64,000 nucleotides of DNA, from NCBI RefSeq assembly GCF_017876165.1, contig NZ_JAGINQ010000007.1, positions 186,001 through 250,000 of the forward strand. The letters run 5' to 3'. The stretch is from Azospirillum soli (lineage in GTDB: Bacteria; Pseudomonadota; Alphaproteobacteria; Azospirillales; Azospirillaceae). Shown in pieces: positions 52,110 through 60,951 of the stretch. The notes under the pieces were generated by a model. The model saw nothing but the letters and a program-made list of their open reading frames with translations. It did not search any database and was not told the DNA's origin. Made by a program: the position numbers and the translations under genes. Numbering within the stretch: position 1 is the first letter of the stretch; every line of letters starts with the position of its first letter.

Positions 52110-52160
52110 GACAACCCCGGCAGGCCAATCCCCGGCAGTCCAATCTTAGGTGAACACACA

Positions 52161-52730
52161 ATGTCGCTGACCAGCCGGGACGTCGCCTCCTCCGTCTTCG
52201 GCGCCTATCGTCTGGCCCGGTTCGACCCGACCGGGCTGGACTACATGGACCGCACGCCCGAGGGGGCATGGAAGTCCTTCTACGCCGCGATCATCATTCT
52301 GCCGGCCTACGCGCTGCTGCTGGCCATCCGCCTGTGGGACCAGGCGCAGGACACGCCCCTGTTCCAGCTGGTGACGGTCGAGGCCATCGCCTACGTGGTC
52401 AGTTGGACCGCCTTTCCGGTCATCATGCACGGCGTGACCCGGATGCTCGACCGCTCGTCGCGCTATGTGGACTTCCTGTGCGCCTACAACTGGTCCTCGG
52501 TCGTGCAGATGGCGGTTTACCTGCCGGTCGTGGTGCTGGCCGCCACCGGCCTGCTGCCGGCGCCCCTGTCGGAAGGGCTGGTCTTCGGCGTGATGCTGGC
52601 GATGCTGACCTACCAGTGGTTCGTCCTGCGCACCGCGCTGGACGTCCCCGGCCTCACGGCGGCCATACTCGTGCTGCTCGATCTCTTCCTGTCGGCCCTC
52701 ATCACCGACTTCGCCGACGGCCTGCTCTGA
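52161..52730 (+). CDS. Small polytopic membrane protein, Yip1-like
   Basis: 189 residues with about five hydrophobic helices (SFYAAIIILPAYALLLAI, AIAYVVSWTAFPVIMHGV, VQMAVYLPVVVLAATGLL, LVFGVMLAMLTYQWFVL). The pattern resembles the Yip1 domain, but this is a weak match. It starts 51 nt after dapE and may be in the same operon. Role unknown. Confidence 0.7.
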   Translation: MSLTSRDVASSVFGAYRLARFDPTGLDYMDRTPEGAWKSFYAAIIILPAYALLLAIRLWDQAQDTPLFQLVTVEAIAYVVSWTAFPVIMHGVTRMLDRSSRYVDFLCAYNWSSVVQMAVYLPVVVLAATGLLPAPLSEGLVFGVMLAMLTYQWFVLRTALDVPGLTAAILVLLDLFLSALITDFADGLL

Positions 52731-52819
52731 TTCTCATTCAGGCGGATCGGCGTTTTCCCTACCCTCCGCCGCCGCGGCCCACGCCCAGGCAAAGAAAACA
52801 CAAAAATACGGACACATCG

Positions 52820-52843
52820 TTTCCTTAAAGCGATTCAAGGAAA
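52820..52843. promoter_or_regulatory. Inverted repeat TTTCCTT-N10-AAGGAAA
   Basis: Perfect 7-bp arms followed by an A/T-rich CCCATATTTTTT stretch. It could end transcription of the 52161 gene or be an operator for the kinase downstream. Confidence 0.4.
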
Positions 52844-52900
52844 TCCCATATTTTTTAATATTTGTCATCTATGTTACAAAATTTAAACACCGATCTCTAT

Positions 52901-52917
52901 ACAATATTGGTTATTGT
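52901..52917. promoter_or_regulatory. Palindrome ACAATA-TTGGT-TATTGT in the hybrid-kinase promoter region
   Basis: Perfect 6-bp arms in an unusually A/T-rich leader, overlapping a -10-like TATACAAT (52898-52905), with TTACAA 18 nt upstream as a possible -35. An operator overlapping the promoter is plausible but unproven. Confidence 0.4.
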
Positions 52918-52976
52918 GAAGCTCTGCCCTTTCGGGCTATCGTTTACATATCTCCGTATTCATTGGTGTACTCATT

Positions 52977-55900
52977 ATGCCATCGGGGAAGGCATCCATA
53001 CCCGGCCGTCGGCAGATCTACGCCCTTCTTGCGGCAACTCTACTGCCGGTTCTCCTGTTCACCGCCGCAGCCCTCTATCTGGGGCACGACGACACACGTC
53101 GGCACGCCGAGGATGATCTCCTTTCCATGGCGCGGATGCTGGCGCAGAGCGTGGACCGCATCATCGCGCAGGAGACGGCGGCGCTCACCGTGCTCGCCAC
53201 GGCGGAGGAACTCGATCGTGCCGACTTCCAGGCCTTCTATGTCGAAGCCAAGCGCGCGGTGGAAGCGCGCGACAGCTGGAAGTTCGTCACCCTGACCAAC
53301 CAGCACCACCAGCTGCTCAACACCCGCCTGGCCTACGGCGCGGAACTGCCCCCCCTGCTCGCGCCCGATCAAGTCACCCGCGTTTTCGAGACGGCCCAAC
53401 CCCAGGTCTCGGGGGTGGCCCGCCATTCCGACCGCGTCGCCCAACCCTTCGTGTCGATCCGCGTCCCGGTGGTCCGGGAGGGCACGGTGCGCTATGCGTT
53501 GACGACCCTTCTGCCCGCTTGGACGTTCAACGGCGTGCTGCGTGAGCAGGCGCAGGATTCGCCCAATCCGATGGGCATGACGATCATCGACCAGACCGGC
53601 CGGGTCGTCGCCCTGGACGATACGACCGCCCCGTCCGACCCGCGCATCGGCACGCCGGCCGGTCACATCGACGGGCCGAGCGCCGTCGCGCCGCTGTCCG
53701 GATGGCGGGTCGTCGTCACCCGGCCGGTCATGGCTTCGGACACGGTGTTCGGCATGCCGGCGACCCGCACCGAGCGTGCGCTCGTCGGCAGCGGCCTGCT
53801 GGCCCTGACGGTTTCCGGACTGCTCGCCGCCGTGCTGGCAAGCCGGCTGCGCGTCCTGCACGCGCTCGCCACCCGACAAGGCGCCGAACGGGACCTTGCC
53901 GACATCGCCAACCACGTTCCGGGCCTGATCCACCGGCACGTCCAGCTGCCGAACGGCACTCTTCTCGCATCCCGCACGGCCGGCGCCCTGCCCGCCGAGA
54001 CCGATCCGATCGAACAGGCCCTGCTGACGCCGCCCGCCCCACTCACGGTCACCCCACTCGTCCCAATCGTCATCGAGCGGGAAAGCCGGTCCCCGGACGG
54101 CGAAACGCGCTGGCTGCACTGGGTGGCCACGCCGCGCCGGCAGCCCGACGGCACCGTGCTGTGGGACGGGCTGACGCTCGACGTCACCGACCTGCGCCGC
54201 GCCGAAGCCGCCCTGCGCGAGAGCGAAAGCCGTCTGCGCATGGCGCAGGAGGCGGCGGGCATCGGCAGCTGGGACTGGGACCTGCCCAGCGGGCGCATCA
54301 CCTGGTCGGACTCGCTGTACCGCCTTTTCGGCGCCGAGCCGGGAACCATCGACCCGGAGGTTGCCGTCTTCGTGGAACGCGTCGTCCATCCCGACGACCG
54401 CCAGGCCGTGCTGGCGAAGGCCCAGCAATCGTCGCTGCGGGGCGGGGAGATGCAACTGCAATACCGCATCGTCCGGCCCGACGGCACGGTGCGCTGGATG
54501 GAGTGCACGGGCAACAGCGTCGCCAACGCCGACGGGCGGCCCGTGCGCCTTCTGGGCATCATCCGCGACATCACCGACCGCAAGGCGACCGAGGAAGCCC
54601 TGCACGCCGCCAACGCCGCCCTGGAGCGCGAGGTGGCCGAGCGCACCCGTGCCGAAACCCTGCTGGAGACCATGTTCGCCAGCGCCCCGGCGGCCATGAC
54701 CGTTGTCGACGGCCAGCTGCGCTATCTGCACGTCAACGAGCGCATGGCCGCGCTCAACGCCCTTCCGGCGGAGGCCCACATCGGCCGCCGCCCGCAGGAC
54801 GTCCTGCCGGCCGATCTGGTCGCCGTCGTCGAGCCGCTGTACCGCCGCGTTCTTTCCACAGGCGAGCCGATCCACAATCTGTCCATCACGGCCCCGGCGC
54901 CGGCCGATCCGTGGACCGAACGCCACTGGCTGATGAACCTGCACCCGGTGCGCAACGCCGACGGCACGGTCCAGGCTGTGCATGGGCTGGTTCAGGACAT
55001 CACCGACCAGAAGACCATGGAGGCGTCGCTGCGCACCGCCCTGGACGAGGCGCGGGCGGCCATCGACGCCAAGGCGCGCTTCTTCGCCAGCGCCAGCCAC
55101 GACCTGCGCCAGCCGGTGCAGACGCTGTTCCTCTTCGCCCATGCCCTGCACGAACGGCTGCGCGATCATCCCGCGCAGGCTCTGGTCGTCACCATGCAGC
55201 AGGCGCTGGAGGGGATGAAGGTTCTGATCGACACGCTGCTCGACATCTCGCGCCTCGATTCCGGCACGCTGGAGGCCGAACCGGCGGACTTCCCGGCGGT
55301 CACCCTGATGCAGCGCCTGTCCGCCGAATACGGCCCGCGCATGGCGGCCAAGGGGCTGAAGTTCCGGATGATCGGCTGCCCGGTCTGGATCCGCAGCGAT
55401 GCGGTGCTGCTCGGCCGCGTGCTGGGCAACCTGCTGGACAACGCGCTGAAATACACCGAACGCGGCGGCGTCCTGCTCGCCTGCCGCCGACGCGGCGACA
55501 CGGTGCGGATCGAGGTATGGGACACCGGCGTCGGCATCCGGCTGGAAGACCAGGTCGCCATCTTTGACGAGTTCGTGCAGCTGGGAAACACCGGCCGCTC
55601 GGAACGCGGCCATGGCCTCGGGCTCGGCCTGTCCATCGTGCAGCGCCTCGTCAGGCTTCTGGGGCACGAGCTGACGCTGCGCTCCCGCCCCGGCCGGGGA
55701 ACCGTCTTCACGATCACCGTGCCGATCACCGCCTGCGCGCCGGACACGCCTCACCCGCCGCCCCTGCTTCTGGCCGGCGGCGGCCCGCCGCTCGCGGTGC
55801 TGGTGGAGGACGATCACACCATCCTGACCGCGCTCGGCATGCTGCTGGAGGAATGGGGGTTCGAGGTCATCGCCGGCGCCGCCCCGGACGACGTTCTGGA

Positions 55901-56162
55901 ACAGATCGCCCAGCGCCGCCGCCGCCCGGACCTGATCATCAGCGACTATTTCCTGTCCTGCGGCCGCACCGGCACCGAGGCGATCCGCATGATCCGGGCC
56001 TATTGCAACGCGCCGGTCCCGGCCATCGTCCTGACCGGCGACACCGGCCCCGAGCGCGCGCTGGAGGCTGGACGCATCGGCTCCCACCTGCTTCTGAAGC
56101 CGGTGATGCCCGACGTCCTCCAGGACATGATCCAGCGCGTCGCCGGCATTCCGAAGCGATAG
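52977..56162 (+). CDS. Large hybrid sensor histidine kinase/response regulator
   Basis: 1061 residues. Membrane helices near 14-36 and 275-297 enclose a Cache-like periplasmic sensor. Three PAS units follow (about 300-410; 415-540 with WDWDLPSGRITWSDSLYRLFG; 560-680) with a coiled coil between the last two. HisKA has His708 in ASHDLRQPVQ; HATPase_c has LLDNALKYTERGG, DTGVGI and GHGLGLGLS; a C-terminal receiver has EDD, the acceptor Asp in ISDYFLS and Lys in LLLKPV. It reads from its own A/T-rich promoter region. The signal is unknown. Confidence 0.94.
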   Translation: MPSGKASIPGRRQIYALLAATLLPVLLFTAAALYLGHDDTRRHAEDDLLSMARMLAQSVDRIIAQETAALTVLATAEELDRADFQAFYVEAKRAVEARDSWKFVTLTNQHHQLLNTRLAYGAELPPLLAPDQVTRVFETAQPQVSGVARHSDRVAQPFVSIRVPVVREGTVRYALTTLLPAWTFNGVLREQAQDSPNPMGMTIIDQTGRVVALDDTTAPSDPRIGTPAGHIDGPSAVAPLSGWRVVVTRPVMASDTVFGMPATRTERALVGSGLLALTVSGLLAAVLASRLRVLHALATRQGAERDLADIANHVPGLIHRHVQLPNGTLLASRTAGALPAETDPIEQALLTPPAPLTVTPLVPIVIERESRSPDGETRWLHWVATPRRQPDGTVLWDGLTLDVTDLRRAEAALRESESRLRMAQEAAGIGSWDWDLPSGRITWSDSLYRLFGAEPGTIDPEVAVFVERVVHPDDRQAVLAKAQQSSLRGGEMQLQYRIVRPDGTVRWMECTGNSVANADGRPVRLLGIIRDITDRKATEEALHAANAALEREVAERTRAETLLETMFASAPAAMTVVDGQLRYLHVNERMAALNALPAEAHIGRRPQDVLPADLVAVVEPLYRRVLSTGEPIHNLSITAPAPADPWTERHWLMNLHPVRNADGTVQAVHGLVQDITDQKTMEASLRTALDEARAAIDAKARFFASASHDLRQPVQTLFLFAHALHERLRDHPAQALVVTMQQALEGMKVLIDTLLDISRLDSGTLEAEPADFPAVTLMQRLSAEYGPRMAAKGLKFRMIGCPVWIRSDAVLLGRVLGNLLDNALKYTERGGVLLACRRRGDTVRIEVWDTGVGIRLEDQVAIFDEFVQLGNTGRSERGHGLGLGLSIVQRLVRLLGHELTLRSRPGRGTVFTITVPITACAPDTPHPPPLLLAGGGPPLAVLVEDDHTILTALGMLLEEWGFEVIAGAAPDDVLEQIAQRRRRPDLIISDYFLSCGRTGTEAIRMIRAYCNAPVPAIVLTGDTGPERALEAGRIGSHLLLKPVMPDVLQDMIQRVAGIPKR

Positions 56163-56176
56163 GCTTACCCCTCGCT

Positions 56177-57205
56177 TTATCCCTCGCGGTCGCTCACGCC
56201 GGCTTGGGCGAAGGTCGCCATGCCCGCGTGGCAGGCGCAGGCCGACTTGACGATGTTGATCGCCAGGGTGGCGCCCGAACCCTCGCCCAGCCGCATGCCG
56301 AGGTCGAGCAGCGGCTCCTTGCCGATGGCTTCGATCAGGTGGCTGTGGCCCGGTTCGGTCGAGCGGTGGGCGACCATGCAGTGATCCAGCGCCCGGCGGT
56401 CGGCCTTGAACAGCACCGCCGCCGCCGCCGTGCAGGCATAGCCGTCCAGCAGCACCGGCACCCGCGCCATGCGCGCCGCCAGGATCGCGCCGGCAATCGC
56501 CGCCAGCTCGTAACCGCCGAAGCAGCGCAGCGCCTCGAACGGGTCATTCCGGGCCTGCGGGTTGGTCTTAAGCCCAGCCTCGATGGCGGCGACCTTGCGG
56601 ACCAGCCCCTCGTCGTCCACGCCGGTGCCGCGCCCGACCCAGTCCTTGGCCTCGCCGCCGAACAGCGCGCAGCAGATCGCCGCCGCCGACGTGGAGTTGC
56701 CGATGCCCATCTCGCCGAGCGCCAGAAGCTGGATGCCCATCTCCACGGCCATCATGCCGTAGGCCATGGCCCGGCAGCATTCCTCCTCGCCCATGGCGGG
56801 GCCCTGGGTGAAGTCGGCGGTGGGGTTCTCCAGGTCCAGCTCGTAGACGCGCAGGTCGGCGTCGGCCACTTCGCACAGCTGGTTCACGGCGGCGCCGCCG
56901 TTCTGGAAATTGGCGACCATCTGCGCGGTCACCTCCGTCGGATAGGCCGACACGCCGCGCGCGGCCACGCCGTGGTTGCCGGCGAAGACGACGACGCGCG
57001 GGCGGCGCACCTCCGGCGGGTGCTGGCCCTGCCAGGTCGCCATCCACTGCGCGATCTCCTCCAGCCGGCCGAGCGACCCCGCCGGCTTGGTCAGCTGCCG
57101 CTCGCGCTGCAAGGCGGCCGTGCCGGCGTCCAGGTCCGGCCCCGGCAGGTTGCGCACGAGCGCGCGGATTTCCTCGAAGGTGACGGCGGGCTGCGGGTTG
57201 CTCAT
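56177..57205 (-). CDS. cobT: Nicotinate-nucleotide-dimethylbenzimidazole phosphoribosyltransferase
   Basis: 342 residues from MSNPQPAVTFEEIRALV (AGGAC upstream). Makes alpha-ribazole phosphate for the lower ligand of cobalamin. Hallmarks: PAGSLGRLEEIAQW, VFAGNHGVAARGVSAYP, LALGEMGIGNSTSAAAI, and the catalytic Glu region MRLGEGSGA near the C-terminus. Divergent from cobS. Confidence 0.96.
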   Translation of the reverse strand: MSNPQPAVTFEEIRALVRNLPGPDLDAGTAALQRERQLTKPAGSLGRLEEIAQWMATWQGQHPPEVRRPRVVVFAGNHGVAARGVSAYPTEVTAQMVANFQNGGAAVNQLCEVADADLRVYELDLENPTADFTQGPAMGEEECCRAMAYGMMAVEMGIQLLALGEMGIGNSTSAAAICCALFGGEAKDWVGRGTGVDDEGLVRKVAAIEAGLKTNPQARNDPFEALRCFGGYELAAIAGAILAARMARVPVLLDGYACTAAAAVLFKADRRALDHCMVAHRSTEPGHSHLIEAIGKEPLLDLGMRLGEGSGATLAINIVKSACACHAGMATFAQAGVSDREG

Positions 57206-57300
57206 GGGTATAAGTCCTGGCGCTAACGTCGGAAAAACAGCGGCGCGACCTTGGACCAATCGCGCCCGCCTGTCAAAGCACGCGTCACGGCGGGCGTTTC

Positions 57301-57423
57301 TTCACCACAAAGACACAAAGGGCACAAAGAATTTCACAAAACACAGCCGCCAATTCGAAACCCACCGCCTCCGCAGACGCCTCTTTGTGAAATCCTTTGT
57401 GTCTTCGTGTCTTTGTGGTGAAT
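57301..57423. repeat. Long inverted repeat built of CACAAAGA-type units
   Basis: Left arm 57301-57341 (starting TTCACCACAAAGACACAAAG) and right arm 57383-57423 (ending CTTTGTGGTGAAT) pair over about 41 bp with a few mismatches around a 40-nt loop. It sits in the divergent cobT/cobS spacer, so it is not a normal terminator position. Confidence 0.88.
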
Positions 57424-57464
57424 CGTCGGCACCGCGACCACGCACCAGACCGCAACCGCCCGCC

Positions 57465-58241
57465 ATGCCCGACGCCTCCCCCATCCCACCCGCCCGCCGC
57501 TGGTCATCCGACCTCGCCCTTGCCGTGATCTTCATGACCCGCCTGCCGCTGCGGCTGTCCGGCCCGCTGGCCGAGGACGCGCACGCCCGCGCCATGGGCT
57601 GGTTCCCGCTGGTCGGGGCCGGGGTCGGGCTGTTCGGCGGCACGGTCTACGCGCTGGCGTCCCTCGCCCACATCCCGCCCCTTCCGGCCGCCCTGCTGGC
57701 GCTGTGCGCCCTGGTGTGGATCACCGGCGGCCTGCACGAGGACGGGGCGGCGGACGTCGCGGACGGCTTCGGCGGCGGGCGCGACAAGGCGCGCAAGCTG
57801 GAGATCATGCGCGACAGCCGGGTCGGCAGCTACGGCGTGCTCGCCATCGTCTTTTCGGTCGCCATCCGCGCCTCGGCCCTGTCCGCCCTCGCCGATCCCG
57901 GCACCGTCCTCGCCGCGCTTGCCGCCTCCGGCGCCCTGTCGCGCGGCGGCATGGCGGCGATCGCCCGCCGCATGGCCCCCGCCCGCGCCGACGGCCTCGC
58001 CGCCCGGCAGGGCCGCCCGACCGCCGCGACGGTCGCCCTGTCCATAGCCATCGGCGCCGCCGTCGCCCTGCTCGCCCTGACCGCCAAGGCCCCCGCCGCC
58101 ATCCTCGCCGCGACCCTCGCCACCGCCGCCGTCGCCCTGCTCGCCCGGCGCCAAATCGGCGGCCACACCGGCGACGTGTTCGGCGCCGCGCAGCAGGCGG
58201 GCGAGGCTGCCGTCCTCCTCACGCTTTCGGCGCTGCGATGA
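57465..58241 (+). CDS. cobS: Adenosylcobinamide-GDP ribazoletransferase
   Basis: 258 residues from MPDASPIPPARRWSSDL. Integral membrane enzyme of about seven helices joining adenosylcobinamide-GDP and alpha-ribazole. Family text: VIFMTRLPL, GWFPLVGAGVGL, GGLHEDGAADVADGFGGG and RDSRVGSYG. It overlaps the next gene by 4 nt. Confidence 0.94.
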   Translation: MPDASPIPPARRWSSDLALAVIFMTRLPLRLSGPLAEDAHARAMGWFPLVGAGVGLFGGTVYALASLAHIPPLPAALLALCALVWITGGLHEDGAADVADGFGGGRDKARKLEIMRDSRVGSYGVLAIVFSVAIRASALSALADPGTVLAALAASGALSRGGMAAIARRMAPARADGLAARQGRPTAATVALSIAIGAAVALLALTAKAPAAILAATLATAAVALLARRQIGGHTGDVFGAAQQAGEAAVLLTLSALR

Positions 58242-58867
58242 TCGTCACCCGCTGGTGGCTGATCCGCCACGCGCCCGTCCCGAACTCCGACCGGCTGATC
58301 TACGGCCGGGACGACCCGCCTGCAGACACCGGCGACACTGCCGCGTTGTCGGCGCTCGCCGCCCGCCTGCCGCGCGAGGCGGTGTGGGTGACCAGCCACC
58401 TGCGCCGCACGCGCCAGACGGCAGCGGCGCTGCGTCTGCCGGGCAGCGACATGGCGCTGGTCGAACGGGACCTCGCCGAACAGAGCTTCGGCGCGTGGGA
58501 GGGCCTGTCCCATGACACCGTCGCCGCCCGCCACCCCGACGAAGCCCGCCGCTTCTGGTCCGCCCCGGCCACCGAGGCCCCACCCGGCGGCGAGAGCTTC
58601 GCTCAGGTCATGGCCCGCACCGCCGGGGCGATCCGGCGCCTCACCGCCGCCCACGCCGGCCGGGACATCGTCGCGGTGATCCACGGCGGCACCATCCGCG
58701 CGGCCCTCGCCCTTGCCCTCGACCTAAGGCCGGAATCGGCCTTGCGTTTGGGTATTGCACCATTGTCGCTGTCCCGAATCGACCATTACGCGGGGGGCGA
58801 AAGCGAGGCGTCCTGGGCCGTTGGGGCGGTCAACGCACTCGGAACCTTTTTCGGCGAAAGCCGTTGA
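58238..58867 (+). CDS. cobC: Histidine phosphatase, probable alpha-ribazole phosphatase
   Basis: 209 residues; ATG overlaps the cobS TGA (ATGA). Phosphoglycerate-mutase fold with the active-site His in LIRHAPV (RHA instead of RHG), LRRTRQTA, the acid in EQSFGAWEGL and the second His in VIHGGTIRAA. Operon position after cobS supports the alpha-ribazole-5'-phosphate phosphatase role; on sequence alone it is only a histidine phosphatase. Confidence 0.85.
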   Translation: MIVTRWWLIRHAPVPNSDRLIYGRDDPPADTGDTAALSALAARLPREAVWVTSHLRRTRQTAAALRLPGSDMALVERDLAEQSFGAWEGLSHDTVAARHPDEARRFWSAPATEAPPGGESFAQVMARTAGAIRRLTAAHAGRDIVAVIHGGTIRAALALALDLRPESALRLGIAPLSLSRIDHYAGGESEASWAVGAVNALGTFFGESR

Positions 58868-58903
58868 CCGGACTCCGTTGGGCTACCAAACGAGAGGCAG
58901 ACC

Positions 58904-59413
58904 ATGGCAAGAAGCGCCGATAATCGCGAGGCCGCCGACAAGCTCTGGGGGATGATCAAGGGCGTCCGCATCGCCATGATGACGACGCTGAACGACAACG
59001 GAATCCTGCATTCCCGGCCGATGGCGACCCTGTCGCACGCCGGGTTCGACGACGGCAACCTGTGGTTCTTCACCCGAGCCGACTCACCCAAGGTCCATGA
59101 ACTGAAGGAGCATTGGCGCGTCAACCTGTCCTACGCCGACCCGAGCGACGAGAACTACGTCTCGATTTCCGGCGTGGCGGAACTGGTGCGCGACCGCGAC
59201 AAGATCCGCTTCCTGTGGCGGGACATCCTGTCCACCTGGTTCCCGCAGGGTCCCGACGACCCGGAGATCGCGCTGCTGAAGGTCAGCGTCGATCACGCCG
59301 AATACTGGGACAGCCCGTCGAGCGCGATGGTCTACGCCTACGGCTACGTGAAGGCGAAGATCACCGGCGAGCCGCCGAATCCGGGCGAGAACGTCAAAAT
59401 CGCGTTCCAGTAA
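58904..59413 (+). CDS. Pyridoxamine 5'-phosphate oxidase-like, stress-protein-26-type protein
   Basis: 169 residues, ATG with GAGAGG upstream. FMN-binding split-barrel fold: GVRIAMMTTLNDNGILHSRP, WFFTRADSPKVHEL, RVNLSYADPSDENYVSISG. Similar to general stress protein 26 (PNPOx-like). Likely a flavin- or haem-binding stress protein rather than a PdxH enzyme. Confidence 0.88.
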   Translation: MARSADNREAADKLWGMIKGVRIAMMTTLNDNGILHSRPMATLSHAGFDDGNLWFFTRADSPKVHELKEHWRVNLSYADPSDENYVSISGVAELVRDRDKIRFLWRDILSTWFPQGPDDPEIALLKVSVDHAEYWDSPSSAMVYAYGYVKAKITGEPPNPGENVKIAFQ

Positions 59414-59428
59414 GGCGCCTTTGCGCAT

Positions 59429-59473
59429 TTGCCCCCTCCCCTGCAAAGCGGGGGAGGGTCGGGGTGGGGGCAA
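59429..59473. repeat. GC-rich hairpin repeat, copy E (between convergent genes)
   Basis: TTGCCCCC at 59429-59436 pairs with GGGGGCAA at 59466-59473, enclosing CCTCCCC...GGGGAGG. It lies between two convergent genes and probably ends both. Same family as copy A. Confidence 0.75.
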
Positions 59474-59479
59474 TCGCAC

Positions 59480-60700
59480 TCACACCCGCCGAAACGCCAG
59501 CGCCGCGTTCAACCCGCCGAACGCGAAGGAGTTGGACAGCGCCGCCCCCACCCGCGCGTCCCGCGCCACGCGCGGCACCACGTCCAGTGCGCAGGCTGGG
59601 TCCGGCCGCTCCACCCCCACGGTCGGCGGCACGACCTGATCGCGCAACGCCAGCAGAGTCGCCGCCGCCTCCAGCGCGCCGGCCGCGCCCAGCGAATGCC
59701 CGACCATCGACTTGGTGGACGACACCATCAGCCGCCGCGCGAGGTCCCCGAACACGGCATGAATCGCCCGCGCCTCCGTGGCGTCATTGGCCGCCGTCCC
59801 CGTGCCATGAGCATTCACGTAATCGACCTCGTCCCCATTCAGCCCCGCATCGGCCAGCGCCGCGCGCATGGCCCGCGCCGCGCCGTCCGCATCTGGCGCG
59901 GTGATGTCCTTGGCGTCCGCCGACATGCCGAACCCGGCGACCTCCCCAAGCACCTCCGCCCCGCGCGCCTTGGCCGCCTCCAGCGTCTCCAGCACCAGCA
60001 CGGCAGCCCCCTCGCCCAGCACCATGCCGTTGCGGGTTTCGCAGAAGGGCCGGCAGCCGTCCGGGCTGACGATGCGCATGGCCTCCCACCCCTTCAGCGC
60101 GCCGAAGCTCAGGCTGGCCTCTGCCCCGCCCGTGACGGCGGCGTCCACCAGCCCACCGCGTACCATCTGAAACGCCAACCCGATTGCATGGGCAGCCGAG
60201 GCGCAGGCGCTCGCCGCCGTGAAGCTCGGCCCGGTCAGTCCGAATTCCATGGAAACCTGGGCGGTCGGCGCGCTGACCATCAGGCGGGGAATGGTGAAGG
60301 GGTGCAGCCGTTGCGCGCCCTCCGCGTAGAGCCGGTGGAATCCTTCGTCCAGCGTCCCGATGCCCCCGACCCCCGTCCCGAGGATCGTCGCCGTGCGAGG
60401 CCCAAGCTCCCCCTCGAACCGCAGCCCCGACGCCTCCACCGCCTGCCGCGCCGCGACCAGCGCGAACTGGCTGACGCGGTCGAGCAATCCCAATCGCCGG
60501 GCGTCGAAGTGTGCGGCGGGATCGTAGTCCCGCACCTCCCCCGCGATCCGAATGCCCAGCCCGTCACGCGCGACGAGGCCCAACGGCCCGATGCCGCACC
60601 GCCCGGCAAACAGGGATTCGGCGAAGGGAGCCAGCCCCACCCCGATCGGCGAAACGACCCCAAGCCCCGTGACGACGACGCGCCGCACCGCCGCGCTCAC
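59480..60700 (-). CDS. Beta-ketoacyl-ACP synthase (KAS II type)
   Basis: 406-residue thiolase-fold condensing enzyme. Cys166 in TAASACASAAH, His in NAHGTGTAAND and His in STKSMVGHSLGAAGALEA complete the Cys-His-His triad. The GTG start overlaps the TGA of the acyl carrier protein by 4 nt. With its own ACP it is probably a pathway-specific synthase, not the housekeeping FabF, which in most genomes lies in the fab cluster. Confidence 0.92.
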   Translation of the reverse strand: MSAAVRRVVVTGLGVVSPIGVGLAPFAESLFAGRCGIGPLGLVARDGLGIRIAGEVRDYDPAAHFDARRLGLLDRVSQFALVAARQAVEASGLRFEGELGPRTATILGTGVGGIGTLDEGFHRLYAEGAQRLHPFTIPRLMVSAPTAQVSMEFGLTGPSFTAASACASAAHAIGLAFQMVRGGLVDAAVTGGAEASLSFGALKGWEAMRIVSPDGCRPFCETRNGMVLGEGAAVLVLETLEAAKARGAEVLGEVAGFGMSADAKDITAPDADGAARAMRAALADAGLNGDEVDYVNAHGTGTAANDATEARAIHAVFGDLARRLMVSSTKSMVGHSLGAAGALEAAATLLALRDQVVPPTVGVERPDPACALDVVPRVARDARVGAALSNSFAFGGLNAALAFRRV

Positions 60701-60951
60701 GCGGCTGACTTCGACACGGCGGCCTCGACCGCCCGCAGCACGTCGCCGACCGTGTCGAACTCCTTGCGGGCGTCGTTGGCGTTGAAGGGGATTTCGATGC
60801 CGAAGCGTTCTTCCAGGGCGAAGACGATCTCGATCACATCGAGCGAGGCGATCTCCAGATCGGCCAGCCGGGCGTCGGGCGTCAGCCGCCCGATCTCCAC
60901 CCGGCCCTTCTCGGCGATGATCGTCAGGACGTCGTTCTTAAGATCGGTCAT
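60697..60951 (-). CDS. Dedicated acyl carrier protein
   Basis: 84 residues. Phosphopantetheine Ser36 in LEIASLDVIEIVFALEE; the usual Asp before Ser is Ala, as in some specialised ACPs. It overlaps lpxD by 14 nt upstream and the KAS gene downstream, so all three are translated as a unit. Confidence 0.9.
   Translation of the reverse strand: MTDLKNDVLTIIAEKGRVEIGRLTPDARLADLEIASLDVIEIVFALEERFGIEIPFNANDARKEFDTVGDVLRAVEAAVSKSAA

Noticed and set aside
53040..56087. A 1015-codon open frame antisense to the large hybrid kinase
   Set aside because: Same shadow-frame composition, with no domains; the plus strand encodes a complete kinase.
57206..57464. Possible cobalamin riboswitch between cobT and cobS
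   Set aside because: No B12-box-like sequence is visible; the structure present is the CACAAAGA inverted repeat.
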